Assembly (NCBI GenBank): GCA_022578965.1
Contig: MU400530.1
Location: 1-64,000, forward strand
From: Xylaria sp. FL1777
Lineage: Eukaryota; Ascomycota; Sordariomycetes; Xylariales; Xylariaceae
Direction: 5' to 3'
Length of the DNA: 64,000 nucleotides
Shown piece by piece: positions 33,067-46,032 of the stretch; position 1 is the first letter of the stretch, and the number at the start of each line of letters is the position of its first letter. The position numbers were made by a program, and so were the translations under genes. A model generated the notes under the pieces. The model searched no databases. It was given only the letters and a program-made list of their open reading frames with translations, and had not been told where the DNA came from.

Positions 33067-35534
33067 GTTGAAGGCAAGGCCTTGTGTTGACTATTGAGTT
33101 TTGGGGATTCAAAGCACTGATGTCGATATACGATCATAACACTTTGCATAATGGAAACTTGGAGGAGCTGGGGAGACGCGACGACTTGTTTACGGGTGAG
33201 TCGCCTAAGCTCGGTACTTATAAAGCGGCAAGGTTTCATTGGCGTCTACCTCCTGTAGGTAGGTGGCAAAGCGAGCGCTGTTAGGGGGTACGCCTCTGGA
33301 AATGTTACTGGATTCACCTATACCTACATACTGCGTACTAGTCTCAGAGAATAGATGTACCAATGATAAGCTTAGTAGGTAACATCATGTTAATCTCTCT
33401 TTATCTCTTTAATATTAATAATCACTTAATTGCACTATAGAATATTCGATATTCCTAGAGTGAATCTATAAAAGCGTGTGGTTGAGCGTTAAAGAATTGG
33501 AAACGAGGCCATCTCGTCTAGAGATCTAAGAAGTACTGGATTAACACTGGAGAATGATTTGTTGCAAGGTTGCCTCTAATAATTCTCTGTAATCGCGTAT
33601 GCAAGGGTACTCGTATTATTTATAAAGTATTTGCCCATTATACAAATAAAACACTACCTACCTAAGTATACTGTTTACCTAGTAGCGGCTCGGCACGCAG
33701 TAATTCGGACCGACCGCTAACGGCCTGCAAAGTACTTACATGTATGTATAGAAGAATAAATAGTAAAGTAAAGGCATAATAGGTTATTAATTGCGCCGTA
33801 CGCTTAAAGTAAAGCTACTGCTAGCTGCAAGCATAGCTTAAGTAAGGCCTACACTATAAAGGTACCAGCTAATATCAACGTTAAGTTGGGCTGTTAGCGG
33901 TCTATCTAGAAATTGTTTACATGTACTTGCCAAGGATACCTAAATAATGGTCGATTTTGGCCTGGACCTCCGTAGTAACCTTCATGTAGGGACCTGCCTA
34001 AACATACCGGTATACTGAGCCAACCTGTAGGAGCAGGACGATAAGAGCCACGGACAATGCGCCTGTCTCGGAGACTTAGTGAGGACCGATATGACCGATA
34101 TGCTTACCGCAAATCCCGGGAAGCCGGAACTCATGCCCGATATTAATAATAATAAAGGTTACATCTAGAAGCGACCCTCGTTCCCTGGCCGCGTGTTGTT
34201 AGAGATTTATATAAAATGAGTTGCCAATGCCGTAGGTAACGTAGAAACCAAGACAGTTGGTTTTTCTGCTGGCTGATTGTAAATCTAGCAGAACATTATA
34301 TGTACATAGATCCTAGTAGTATACCTATGCTGGCTGGTCGGGTTAATACTCATCTTATGCAACTTGGGGATATATAAAAAAAACCACGGCGGCTCATATC
34401 AATTTACCACAGTATTAGCTTTCCAGCTCAAAATGTTGTCATATTTTTATGATTCAGGTTGACGGCCGTCCTTACCATTGCGGGTGAAACATGTCTCCTG
34501 GGGCTAGAAGCTAAATGAGTTGGATCGGGCTCCCATGAGAATATATCTACTCGGTTACGCTTGCCGAGACTCGGCTCACGGATAGTCCCGAATCCCTCTT
34601 GATAAAAGGCATAGGCATAGGCACATTCCCGTAGGAAGACACGGAAGACACAGGCTGGGGTCGTCCTAGTACTAGTCTTAGACATATTGAATGATATCAC
34701 ATTAGTCGTAGCCATGTGGCCTAGCCATGTCCACAAAGTGGTTAGACGGGCAATTCATCTTAATGACAGGTCAAATGTCAAGAAGCCAAGAGTCTCACTG
34801 TCATCTCGCGGGGCTCCGGTGGGTTAGGAGAAAGTGACATCGCGTCATATAAAGATGCATCAAGTCAGCCCTATCCTCTAGTGATGAGACATATACACAA
34901 ATATAGCATATGTTCGTAATTATACAAAATATATACAGGTGAACTTTCTCTTTCCGCCCGTTTATTCCTCAACATGTTCTGTTCTACCCTGGACAAAACC
35001 CAACACACAGCAAGACCACCGTCAAACGCCGGACAACATCTTCAACTCCCCAAAACGTGAGCCACCCTTCATCGAACATCGAACCTCAATCACAAGGTAT
35101 AAAGCTAAAATCTGTGTAGGGCGGCACTTATGTCCTTTCGTCTCATCGGGCCACGCCCGTCGTGTCTTGTGCACCACTTCTTCACCAGAACGGAACGAAT
35201 TCTCCATACATCGTCGGTTGCAAGAGAACCGATATATAGACAGGCAGATAGGGTAGGTAAGTAGACGGCCATTCGTTCATCGTTCAAAAAAAAGTCGTTC
35301 ACCTGTCTCTGATACCACTTTTCGCCTCCCCATGTATGTCCTCAACATAGCAATTGGCAGGCACAGATGGTTTTCGTCTCTAATCAATCTCTTCCTGTTA
35401 CTCGAACCCCAACGCTGCGAGAGTCATAATCAGTGTCCGTAATCTTCTATGACAGAACGATTCTCTTGCAAAAGAGCAGGAGGGAGGGAGGGAAAAGAAA
35501 AAGAAAGAAAAAAGAGAGATTGCTGCACCAACCC
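33067..35534. other. Long gene-free region
   Basis: About 2.5 kb. It is AT-rich with many TACCTAC/GTAGGTA tracts (33247, 33317, 33650). A near-repeat GACCGCTAAC around 33713 recurs inverted as GTTAGCGGTC around 33894, possibly a decayed element. Purine-rich tract at 35475-35520. I see no supported gene. Confidence 0.5.
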
Positions 35535-37064
35535 TTATGCGATACCCAGGTTGGCGAGTTGCTGCGAGGGATTCTTACTCCAGTCCTTGCCCCAGCTGCC
35601 GCCCTCGCCGCCGGGCGTCTTGTTGATGTCCCAGTCGCGCTCCAGCTTCCACGCGTCCTTTCCCTCGATCCCCAGCTCCACCAGATCGCATCCGCGGTGT
35701 CCCCACTTGTCGGCGAACACCCGGCGGCCAGCGTCCGTCATCGTCTCAAGCCCGGCCTTGAAGCCCTCTCCGTCGCGGTAGAAGGGCTCACCCTGCCCTC
35801 CCATCTGGCGACCCTGGTAGGTGGTGCGCGAGGCGCCTTGGCCGGCCCATTTCACGTCCTGCATGCGCTCGGCAACTCCGATGAGGTGCTGGAACGCCTC
35901 GCCCTCTTTCTCGACCCAGGGCCACATGTCCTGCTCGCGCTTGAGCTCGGCCTCGCGGTGGGGGTGGTTTTTATCCTCCGCCGACCTGAATACAGGGTCG
36001 CCGGCGAACCCGGCGTGGGCTCCGGGAAGCCGGAATAGTGCGCCGATGTCTCTGAGGGGGACATCGACATCATATATTAAACCTGCCTCGCTCTGGGGTT
36101 GCCAATAGCCAGCCCAGTGGAGTCGTAAGTACATATCGCAATCGGCCGCGTAGTATGGGATATGTGTGTCCCAGGCACCCGCATCGAGATAAGCATCGCG
36201 ATTGACAAGCGTGAAGAGGTTGTAGGCGAAGAAATGCGTGGCCCACGGCGTCTCGTCCAGGCCGTTGAGGTAGCGCATCAAGCCAATAGAGCGCTCGTAT
36301 AGTGTGGCGAAGGGATCGTGGTCCCAATCTTGGTCACGGTCCTTCCTCCTGACGTCCTCGTCGCTGAAGACTATAGAGTCCTGGTGTGCCCAGAAGAAGA
36401 AGCGCCATTGCCGCATCAGGGCCGTATGTAGGTAGAAATTATGTAGCTGCGCAAAGCTCAGCAACGTCGGCGTCATAATGACATTTACACCCAATTGATG
36501 TAGGGCGGTATGATTAAGAAAGAAGGGGTTCTGAAGCGAAAGTTCGTGGCGCTGGTTCGCGCTAAATGTGCCTGTATTCTCTACCACGTATATATCTGAA
36601 GCCGGCCAACCGGCCGCGATATAGCTGCTCACGCATTGGAGGAGCATCGGCCAATTGCTAGTGAAGCCTATGAAAAGCGGCGTCGCCTCGTCAACGTGCG
36701 GGCTCGGCGGGAGGTGTCGTTCGGGGACTGGCGGCGCCTCGCCTGATTTCGTCAACCAGGGGAAGTGGTCGTCTAGGACAGGATATCGAGGAGGCGCGGG
36801 CTTGTAGTGTTTGGTATATCGCATGGGACCGCCCAGGGGAGACTGGGCATTCTGATCGCGTATATCCTGTGCGGCACCGGCAGGGCCGAGGACCGGGCCC
36901 TGGGCATTTTGCCGGTTGCCCGTAGCTGCGTTGCTGTTCAACCGCGCGGACGACAATGCGAGGAAGATGGGGGCTCGAATCAGATAGTAGACAATAAGGG
37001 CCGCGAAGAGCACCGAGCCCCAGCGGCCGAAAACGGGCAGTAACCGCTTCGGAATTGCTCGCAT
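35535..37064 (-). CDS. Type II membrane glycosyltransferase-like protein
   Basis: Single-exon gene for 509 residues. The N-terminus is a short basic tail (MRAIPKRLLPVFGRW), then one transmembrane segment at about 16-38, then a proline- and glutamine-rich stem (40-110). This is the layout of Golgi glycosyltransferases. The lumenal domain begins TPLFIGFTSNWPMLLQCVSSYIAAGWP and contains IYVVENTGTFSANQ. It goes on with FFFWAHQDSIVFSDEDV (about 220-235), a possible metal/nucleotide-sugar acidic site, and YYAADCDMYLRLHWAGYW (about 305-320) with a DCD motif. The pattern fits a GT-A-like fold. The donor and acceptor are unknown, and membership of a numbered GT family cannot be settled by eye. Confidence 0.85.
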   Translation of the reverse strand: MRAIPKRLLPVFGRWGSVLFAALIVYYLIRAPIFLALSSARLNSNAATGNRQNAQGPVLGPAGAAQDIRDQNAQSPLGGPMRYTKHYKPAPPRYPVLDDHFPWLTKSGEAPPVPERHLPPSPHVDEATPLFIGFTSNWPMLLQCVSSYIAAGWPASDIYVVENTGTFSANQRHELSLQNPFFLNHTALHQLGVNVIMTPTLLSFAQLHNFYLHTALMRQWRFFFWAHQDSIVFSDEDVRRKDRDQDWDHDPFATLYERSIGLMRYLNGLDETPWATHFFAYNLFTLVNRDAYLDAGAWDTHIPYYAADCDMYLRLHWAGYWQPQSEAGLIYDVDVPLRDIGALFRLPGAHAGFAGDPVFRSAEDKNHPHREAELKREQDMWPWVEKEGEAFQHLIGVAERMQDVKWAGQGASRTTYQGRQMGGQGEPFYRDGEGFKAGLETMTDAGRRVFADKWGHRGCDLVELGIEGKDAWKLERDWDINKTPGGEGGSWGKDWSKNPSQQLANLGIA

Positions 37065-39862
37065 TATATACAGCTTGGCTGCTATCTCCTCAAGGCCTAC
37101 GAGCCGCTTCTGGGCATATTGGTCGGTTCGTTATGGGATGGCGCCGAAGCGAGTGGCTACGTGACACGATCGTGTCGTCGACCTATTCGGAGAATGGAGA
37201 CAAACACATACACACACGATCCCCCCGAGCTACACGGCAGGGATGGTTGGGTGGGCGAAAAGGGGCGACTTTGTTCTCCGCTGTAGACAGATCACGCTAT
37301 GGGCGAAACAAAAAGAAAACGGCCAGCGGACAAGCCGCAAGAGAAGAAAAGAAGTAATACTGATAACGGCAGCACAGACGAGTGCAGCACTACAATGCCA
37401 TCCCAAAGTTGAGCACGGGAGATGAAAAGACCAGGCTTCTACGATGGAGGGAGAATTAAATTTCGACACTGCAAAAGATTTCAGTTAGATCCTCGACTTT
37501 CTACTGCCTGGACTAGTCCTGGAGCCGTAAGTCGGTACAAGGGACCACCACGTCGACCCCATGTCGGTGCCCATATTCTGCCCATGCTGGACTAGTGTCA
37601 GATAGAAAACCACCCTTATGGACCTCTTTCCGACCATTTTTTTAGTGACCATGACGATCCCTGCTGGTCCTCATTCCCTTATCCAATACTGACTTATCTC
37701 TGAACTCCCCAGAGCTTGCCAAGCCGGTAGATCAGCTTTCCAGCAGTAGCACTCGTTCGCTAATCAACTAGCCAATCCTTCTAGGGATGTAGACAACATG
37801 TGCTATACAAACAATACAGTGCTTACTTACAACAGAGGTCCTTGCAGTAGCACAGAACCTAAAGGATCGGACGGTCAGCACCACGCGTGATACGATAAGC
37901 CCTGACACGTTGAGGCTGGTAATGCGGAGCGAAATGACGCATTGAGGATTTGACAACGGGATGAAGACGTGAGACCACTACTGCATGATAAGCCCAAAAA
38001 TACGCCTATCGAAATAACGAGCTCAGCTCATCCGACTAGGTACACTACCTGAACGACCGGGCGTGACAAGCGCTATAATAAGCCCTAGCTGACGATACGA
38101 GGGGGGGTCGTCCCCATCCACCAAACCTCATGTTACGCATGTTAGATGTTAGGACTTTGTCGTTGAGTCCCTGTTAAGATTCTCTAGTGTAGAGAACAAG
38201 TTCGTCGCCATGACACCATAATACATACTACTTACATCAGCAGCAAGCGAGCGGAAAACTTGAGAGTGTCGGTGTCTTGATGAAAAACAAAAACAGAATA
38301 CGCATAAGGGATCATCCTTCCATCTCCCTTAGACTACAGCATCCCCTATTTCTCACCAGTTCCCACTCTTCAGTGACTATCTACGCTACACAGAAAAAAA
38401 GAGAGAGGAGATCTACAACGGAGCTGCTCGACCCTGGTCTTCAGCCTAAGTATAGCGAGTTAGCTTATCAGTCTATCTACCAATAAGGGTCCTACGACCC
38501 TGATCGACAGAGGATTTCCAGCGTAATACCGGTACAGTAATTATTTTTCATGATTCAGTACACAGTTAATCCGCTCCCAATTCAAAACTAAGGGAACGGC
38601 GCAGAACATGCAGTAGAGCAAATTCTTAATGATCCCTCATCCTCCCGCATAGCTACTATAGCTGTCGGTACTCCTACAGTATACATGTTTATAATACACG
38701 ACAGATAAACAGAAAAGAGGGCAGATCCTTGGCCGTTGGGGGAACGTGACAATCTGTTCCCATGTCCCCATGCAGCAAGCAGCGCACTTACCTCCTACGT
38801 ACGTATATGCATGTATTTTTCGTCAGCTTAGCACCAGACGACATCATCGCAGCGTTCTAGTATACATTTATTGCTACGACGTCAACTTGCCCTCCGTAAA
38901 CAGTCATATATTAGCAAAGCTGTCTGGGTATAAATAAGGAATTATCAATCTTGCCTACGACTAAAGAAAGGTTACCAAATGCTTAATATCATTTTCAATT
39001 TTTGATATAATCCACCCCTTCCGTAAAATAGTAGCATTTGAATGGCTCTACTGCGTAGAGTTGGGGTATGTGGTAGGACGGGATGCAACTTTTAAGTCCT
39101 TCCCGCTCTGCTATACTTCGTATGCAGCACGGGAATACGGTAGCGTAGGACGCAGAAGTTTTGGCGGTCGGCTGGCTAATTTACGGCGAGCAACCCGGAT
39201 CGTCAGCGCATCCCAGTCATTAATTCAAATAGGTAAGAAATTAGGACGCCCGTAAATACAATTAATTTCATGCTGCCATTCACTTTACCCGGTTCTGCTT
39301 TTGAGATCCATTCCTTGAATCCGGGAATGGTTTTCTACTCCAGCTAGGCAGATCTTCTATGCCGAGAGCATTAACGTGAACTCTGATGGGTGCGATTATC
39401 AATCACCAGATAATTGTTTCGACCACGTCAGATGAGCTTTCTTGGTCATTTTATACATTGTGCAGACATATGTACGACGTGTGCTTTCCATCGACCCAGG
39501 GATTGACAGATAACAGTTACACAAGAACTCCGTGGCTCAACCATTCTCGGTATGCTCCTAATGCAAAGTGAGGAAGTCCGGTCCAGACGAACAAAACCAT
39601 CGCCCTTGCAGGAATACTGCAAGCCGCACACTTCCTCTCTGAACCAAAATGACCAGAAACGAACGGCATCCCGCTGCCTATGCTTATGCCGTACAAGCCG
39701 ATGGAACTCCTTCGCTACTTTTTTCTCCAGGAAATTATCCAGGGCCCCGAATTGCACTGGGCTCGGTCAAAACATCTCGGTAACCTAGAGCGTAGGGTTC
39801 ATCAAGGGATGGCATGTCAGGCATCCACTGCAACAGAACCCTTCATATTCACATTCGTATGA
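37065..39862. other. Long gene-free region
   Basis: About 2.8 kb between the glycosyltransferase-like gene start and the DOCK gene 3' end. Short open frames on both strands have no domain, no credible splice partners and overlap each other. No gene is supported. Confidence 0.5.
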
Positions 39863-42800
39863 TCATTGCTCTTCATCCACGCCTCTCATGATCCCGTTAG
39901 ATCTGCTCGGCTTTTTCCCCAGTTTCAATATGCTCAATCGCTTTCTTACCGATTTGATCCTCATAACTCCACCTTCTCCTCGACCGAAATCTCCCTCGAC
40001 AATATCGACTATCTCTCTGCTCTTGCGTGAACGATCTGAGATGGAAGCTAGTCTTACGGCATCTGCACTGCCATTCCCATGATGGTGATGGGAACTTGAA
40101 TTGGTATCAATTGACTGCGTACGCAATACTCGACTCAGGTTTTCTTTGCTCTTGCTGTATTGGCTGTTGGATTCACTATTCTCTCCAGTCATCTGCGTAG
40201 AACTTGCAGTTTCTGCATTTGACTGTCGGGAACCTTTTGCCTTTCCACCAAGGAAACTGAGTCGAGCACCATGTTGTCGCATGGCTATTGGCTGCACAGC
40301 GGACGCTTCTTCTACAATGGCGGTACCGTTAGTCAACGAGGTACGTATGTTTCCTCTTAACTGCCCACTCTCTCTCGTGGGTGATGATCGTTGCCAAGTT
40401 AGCGATGCCCCAGGACCGGCATCTCTCTGTGACCGAGCTGGTGCGAAAATAGCGATTTCTGGTGCAAAGGTCGATACGAAATCTATAATTTGAGTTAGAG
40501 ATGAGTACCTAAAACGAACGAATGTGTCTACTTACGTGGATACAGATCCTGGTAACCCTTGACCAGAATCTGATTTGAACTCTCTGAAAAGCTTGTAAGG
40601 GAACGCTTGATCATAATTGCGTGATCAACTAGTGCGACCTTGATGGCGTTCTCTTGCTTGCTTAGCTCGGGTTTCACTTCGTCTATATCTTCTAGATCAA
40701 GGACAGGTAATAATTTCCGATAACAAGCAACGCTTGTTTCCGATTCTGGAAGAACAGAGATACTGATTGCGCTAACCATCAACTGCGCGAGATCATTATT
40801 GTCTTCGTTTTCTGCCAGTTGTCGTTCGACGGCCGTCATTTCTTGAGTTTTACGCACAATTCGTTCCAATCCAGTCTCTTTGGCATTTAACTTAATGTGA
40901 CCAACTTCAATGATCTCACTACGTCGCAAGATTGAGGGAAATGCCTCGCTAGTGGTGTATACGATCTTCTCGGCAGAGTGTTCCTCGACAGGTCCACTTG
41001 TATTGCGTTTAGAGGATACTGAAAATGTTTGGGGGTTGCTTGAAAGCAAAAAGTCACGGATTGGATGTGCAACACGAGCACGCTGGAAGACTTGGTGTTG
41101 TAGTTCGCGATGTGGAGAAACTGCTGAGACAATCAGGTATTGGCCTTCAACCTCGCTATCCACGTCTCCATTGGTGAGAATCTGCGCAGCTTGATATTGC
41201 TCCTGCATGCGATCTGTAAATGCAGTAGTCCGCTCCTTATGCGAACCTTCGTACACATACGCCTTATCTCGTAAAGTAATAGGGAAGCCAAGCCCTTTGA
41301 ACACAACCTTGAAATATTTTGGTATAGGTCTGTTTCCCTTAGCTAGGGTATCATAGATCGTTGCAATAGCTCTCTCTGTTCTCGCTAATTTCGCGAAATC
41401 GAAAACATTGCTCTCATACTGCGTTCGAAGTTCGCCATAGGCAGCAAGGGCACTACTCCAAGCTTCCCCATCTTCAAAGTGTTTGATCATCTCGAAGAAT
41501 ATGTGCTCTTTGCGCTCAAAATGAGACTGCTCTGGGAAGTTCGGGTCGGATAATGCAGGTGTTAATGTGGCAGGATCCCAGTCATACAAGTCTGCATGAA
41601 GCCGTAGTGCCAAGCCAGCTTCTGTATGGTTCCCTATGCTATGTTGTAAGGTGGCAAGCTGATGCACATATCGAATGAATATATCTTCTTTATTCATGTC
41701 TCGGAGAAATTCCATCAGCTCAAGTCGGTTCGTTAGATTAGACGCTTCTCCACCAACGTCGCCGCTATGAACGGCTACCAACAAATCCAGGAACACGTCG
41801 AGGGTTGTAATCAACTCTCTGAGAGCAGCATAGAGGGGGTCCTCCTCGATATGAGATAGAGGCTCGAAACACCCGAGAAGCTCACTGATGAAAAGCTTTT
41901 GCATAATGCTTTCGGTCATTGCCTGGTCCTTGAAAAACAAGTCCAAGCAATCAATCATCTCAGTTTGGATCACAGATAAGTCCTGGCTCAGGGTCCATTC
42001 ACTGACGATCATAGTCTGTAGGACCTCAACCGCCACTTTTCGAAGACCTCCATGGACGCTTAGACAAAGTTGAACAATAGGGCCCACGAGAGTTGGCACA
42101 TATTGAACTTGATAGCCACCCATTTTCGACAGCCCGTAGCGCATTCGCTCATCAGGACTCGTTTCCCAACCAACAGCTTCCCAGGTCCGTCTAAGCAGTT
42201 CAGCACCATGCTCTCGTACGTCCCCGGCAATCTTCCAAACAGCCCTTCGCTTCTGCTCTGGGAATGTCTCGAGTGCTAAACACCCACTCCCTACAAGCTT
42301 GAGTATGGTCATGAAGAACAAACGCCAAAGCTCTGTGTCAAAATCTTCAGCGTCGTCGGGATCAGGTAAAGCTGAATCCAAGAGAATACCAGCGAGGTAC
42401 TGTAAGGTCTTCATAGTGGATTTATGATGGTAGGTATAAACGCTGAGCCAGTTTGACGGGAAGGCTTCGCCCTCCAAAATGCTTAGGTGGACTTGAAGAG
42501 TATTTTTAAGTACAGTTGTGATATCATCGACGGACAGCTCGAGCTGCATCCCATTAGGCGAGTTCGATGATGCAGACAACAAGGTCGAAAGTTCGATTAA
42601 GGGCTCATCGAAATCTACTGGCGTACCTGGTAGCGGTTTGCTTGGAAAGGGATACGAAGTTGGGAAAAGGAAAGAAAATCGATCCTTTGGTTTCTGTTGA
42701 GCAGATTGGATGGCTAGGAACGAATCTACTATTTTCGGTATATAGTCAGGAATCTCTGAGTTGAGATAGTGGATCTGACTTGCCAGTACTGAACAGCATA

Positions 42801-45800
42801 GTCTGACTTGGTCTCTCCATTGCTCCGTGACTTCATCTGTTCGACCCCAATGAGGTGCAATCCATCTGACTGTGTTGGCGCTAAGAGCCGAACGCTGCTC
42901 GGGCTGGGCGAAAAGGTCCAACTTCGAATAATTAATGATGAGTATGAGCTTGTACAGCACCAGCTTTCCCTTGACTAAAGCACACGAATCCATAAAATCT
43001 ATGGCGATGTGAAGTATTTCCTCAGTCGTGAGTAAGCCTGTGAGCTCTGGTAACCAAGTGTGAAAATGCTGGACCGCGAGTGTCTGGCTGCCAACTAGCA
43101 CGGGTGCGGTACTACGCATCATGGAGTCGAGAGCCTTGAAGATACTCTGCAGGTGCCTTGTAAAGCCAGGAGTCGAACCAGTGATCCCTATCCCCGCTTC
43201 CTTGGCTTTTTGCTGTCCTCTAGCATGGGTTATAAACTTGAGAATGTGCCGGACGACTTTCAGGGTAGCGCGGAGATTCCGAGCTGTTTCGGGCTCAGTG
43301 GGCTTTGTAAGCAATCTCGTGAATGATCTGACGAGGCAGGGTGTTGCAAAAGGGTAATTAAATCTACTTTCTGCGTATCGGTCGACCAAAGGGCTTACAT
43401 TGAACCGTCGATCGTGGACTATGCCCAGTACCCTGACTAGCGCAATGAAAACCAAGTCCTCAAACTCGTCGTTTCCTTGGTGTTCAACCAAAATGCTAAA
43501 CAGAGAGTCAAGTACGTCGCTTAAAAGTTTGACAACTTCAATTTCTGGTACGAACATAAGCTGACGCAACAAAGTGGAAACTTCACTTTTCGGGCCATCC
43601 CTCCATTTTAGTAGACTGAGAACCGTGCGATCTTGTGAAAATCTGGTGCTGCAGAGGTACGTCTCGACACGGAGAACGGCAAGCGGTCCTGTTACCTCAG
43701 ATGAGTCGGCACGGGCACTCCAGGGAAGAGATAAATATCCGCCCTTGCCTGTAGAGTCTGGTTGCGGACTCTGTGTATACTCGTCAATTCTGTACAGCAG
43801 CAACGAGTGCAAGCCGTCACTCATGAATGCCTGATGGTCCCAAAGAGGTAGATACGCTATGGCGAAGGGCGAATTCGGTAGCTCTGATACTGTGAGCACG
43901 ATATGGGAAGTGGTGACATCGGGAGGCGAGAGAGAAAATCGTAAAGTCTGGCTCCATCGCTCGCCACGCTGCACAGCGAAGGACGTATAAGTTGTAAAGG
44001 GTTGAGAGTTTGAGGATGGAAATATACAAGAGTTAATTCGCTCCCCAGATTGCCGGCGCACATCGACGGAGACCACCAGGTTGTTCCCGAGCATATTGCT
44101 AGATATGGAAGTGGCACTCCCCCCGTATCGTGAAAGGAGGTTTTGTCGAGCCAACAAAGCCTCATTAATAGTAACATAGATGTCAGACCGCGGTTTTGTT
44201 GGTGCCCCTGAGAACCCCATTTTACTCGTCTTGCTGATACCAGAAAGGAGTGTAGGAGTTGATCTAATAAGCACATCAACATCGGGGTGGTCAAAGGATT
44301 TCAAGTGAACAAGCAGCCTCTCCGCCCTTCTTGACTTCTCGTAGTGCCCAGACCCGCTGTCTAACAAATCACGAATAAGACTGTCCCACCCTTTTGCAGT
44401 TTCGAGCATTTCAGAGCTTGCTGTTGGGCTGGGCGACCAGATTGTGACTACTTGTTCTGACTCTCCCCCATCCTTCATCATGGCTTTGAGATTAAGCACG
44501 CCAACACCAACTAGCCGATTGGCGGCAATCTGTATTTGTTGTGGACCCTCCATTGATGCTCGTCCTGAGACAGAACCTGCGGTGCTCGGAGGTGCCATGC
44601 CGTCTCGTGTCGGAACTCCATTAGTGTGAAATCGTTCATCGGGGTGTTCAGAAAGAGCATCGAGTTTTGTTCCTCCTCTAGAAAATGCTGATCTCGTTGA
44701 TCCCCACATTAAACTTCTCCTAGAAGTCTTTGGCCCGGCGGAAGAGGGCGGCTTATCTTTTGAGAAGGAGGTATTTGATTGCCCAAACGACCCAGACCTC
44801 GAGGCAGGCTTTCCAGTAATAATCTGCTGCGGTGCACGAACCTTAACAACAAGATATAGTTCCGAGTCCGCAGATGGCCCCTCTCCAATGTCAGCCGATG
44901 TAAGGTCAGTAAATAAAGTACGCATTTGTGAATCCTTAGCCATGTAACCCATAATACCACCAGAAGACACTTCAGCTGCGTATGCCTCCGTGAGCGTGGT
45001 CAAAGACCCCCCGACAGATTTAGCAACTAAGTAGATGTCCAAGGTGGCAGGTTCGTTTGAAGACCCGGCAAAGCTCTTAACATCCACCATCAAGTGGTGC
45101 AGAGACATAGACTCGACATGAGGAACAGGCGGTTCCTCGAGTAGGCTCATAACAGACTGTAGTCTAGTGATATCTATGACCGAGTCGTCACCGATTAGGA
45201 CCTTTCCATTCTGGGCTGGATCGCGCACAATAACTTCTCCGCCGCATAATTTGTTTCCGCGCACCAAGTCCCAGACAGTTTTCTCTCGTAGCGCAGCGGC
45301 TTCACGATCCGTGAGAAGGTTGTGGAGTAATTGTCGCCGTGCCAAATCAATGGTCTCAATTAGTTTTGACACGCTCTCAAGTTTCGTATACTGTCGGGTC
45401 AAGACTAATTCGTGGAAATTCGTGGAATGCCATTCTCTTAGGCAGGAGGCAATCTCGTCAATCAAAGGCTCATTAATGGACGTTGGCGTCTCATCCCCCA
45501 TCCTTAGCATAGGGACAGGAGCGGGTGGCTTCTGCGAAGACGAAATTGTACTACCATTCTTGGAATTCCGAGCATGTTGAGAGAGTTCGTAATTCGATCG
45601 GGACTGTTCCGGGTGTTTTATTCTACTGTCGCCTAAACCTATCTCTCGCCTCCCATGATTTGAAGCGATTCCACTCTTTCCCGAGTCACTGCAACGCTGA
45701 GATGTATCCTGATCACTTCCGCGAAGGGGGGTACTGCCATCTTGGTTTTCACCAACATCGCTATCCCCTAGTACTTCACGAATCTCCACACAGCTACGGG

Positions 45801-46032
45801 GAAATATGCCTGAGAAGACACGGGCCTCGAGGGTTTGGCCCTTGACGGACGTCAGACCGGCGAGGAGCGAGGGTGGTGCTAGCAGATAGCCACGTAGCCA
45901 CTCGCCATTGGGTGTCTCTTCAATGATATAGAGGTCATCGCCAATCTCGAGGGGGAGCTCGTTCTCGACTTTGGTCTCAAAGGGGTATGTTGCGACAGCA
46001 AAGGCGATACGAGGCAAGGGTCGCCAGGGCAT
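39863..46032 (-). CDS. DCK1: DOCK-family guanine nucleotide exchange factor
   Basis: Two exons, 46032-40536 and 40482-39863, joined by a 53-bp intron; 6117 nt, 2038 residues. The start MPWRPLPRIAFAVATYPF is the conserved beginning; the frame is open upstream without ATG. An SH3 domain spans about 8-85 (LPLEIGDDLYIIEE, GEWLRGYLLAPPS, GIFPRSCVEI). The C2-like DHR-1 domain is at about 610-760 (IYVTINEALLARQ, AIAYLPLWDHQAF). The DHR-2 exchange domain is at about 1445-1820 (YVHQLATLQHSIGNHTEAGL, RLHADLYDW, PKYFKVVFKGLGFP, YVYEG). A basic Ser-rich tail follows. DOCK proteins activate Rac/Rho-type GTPases at the plasma membrane; yeast Dck1 acts with Lmo1 on Rho5. In filamentous fungi the partner is expected to be Rac1, for polarised growth. 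Complete. Confidence 0.95.

Noticed and set aside
33500..33640. Possible solo LTR
   Set aside because: The AT-rich sequence resembles LTR flanks, but no TG..CA ends, target duplication or second copy could be shown.
35433..36038. 201-codon plus-strand frame
   Set aside because: It lies antisense to the 3' part of the glycosyltransferase-like gene and shows no domain.
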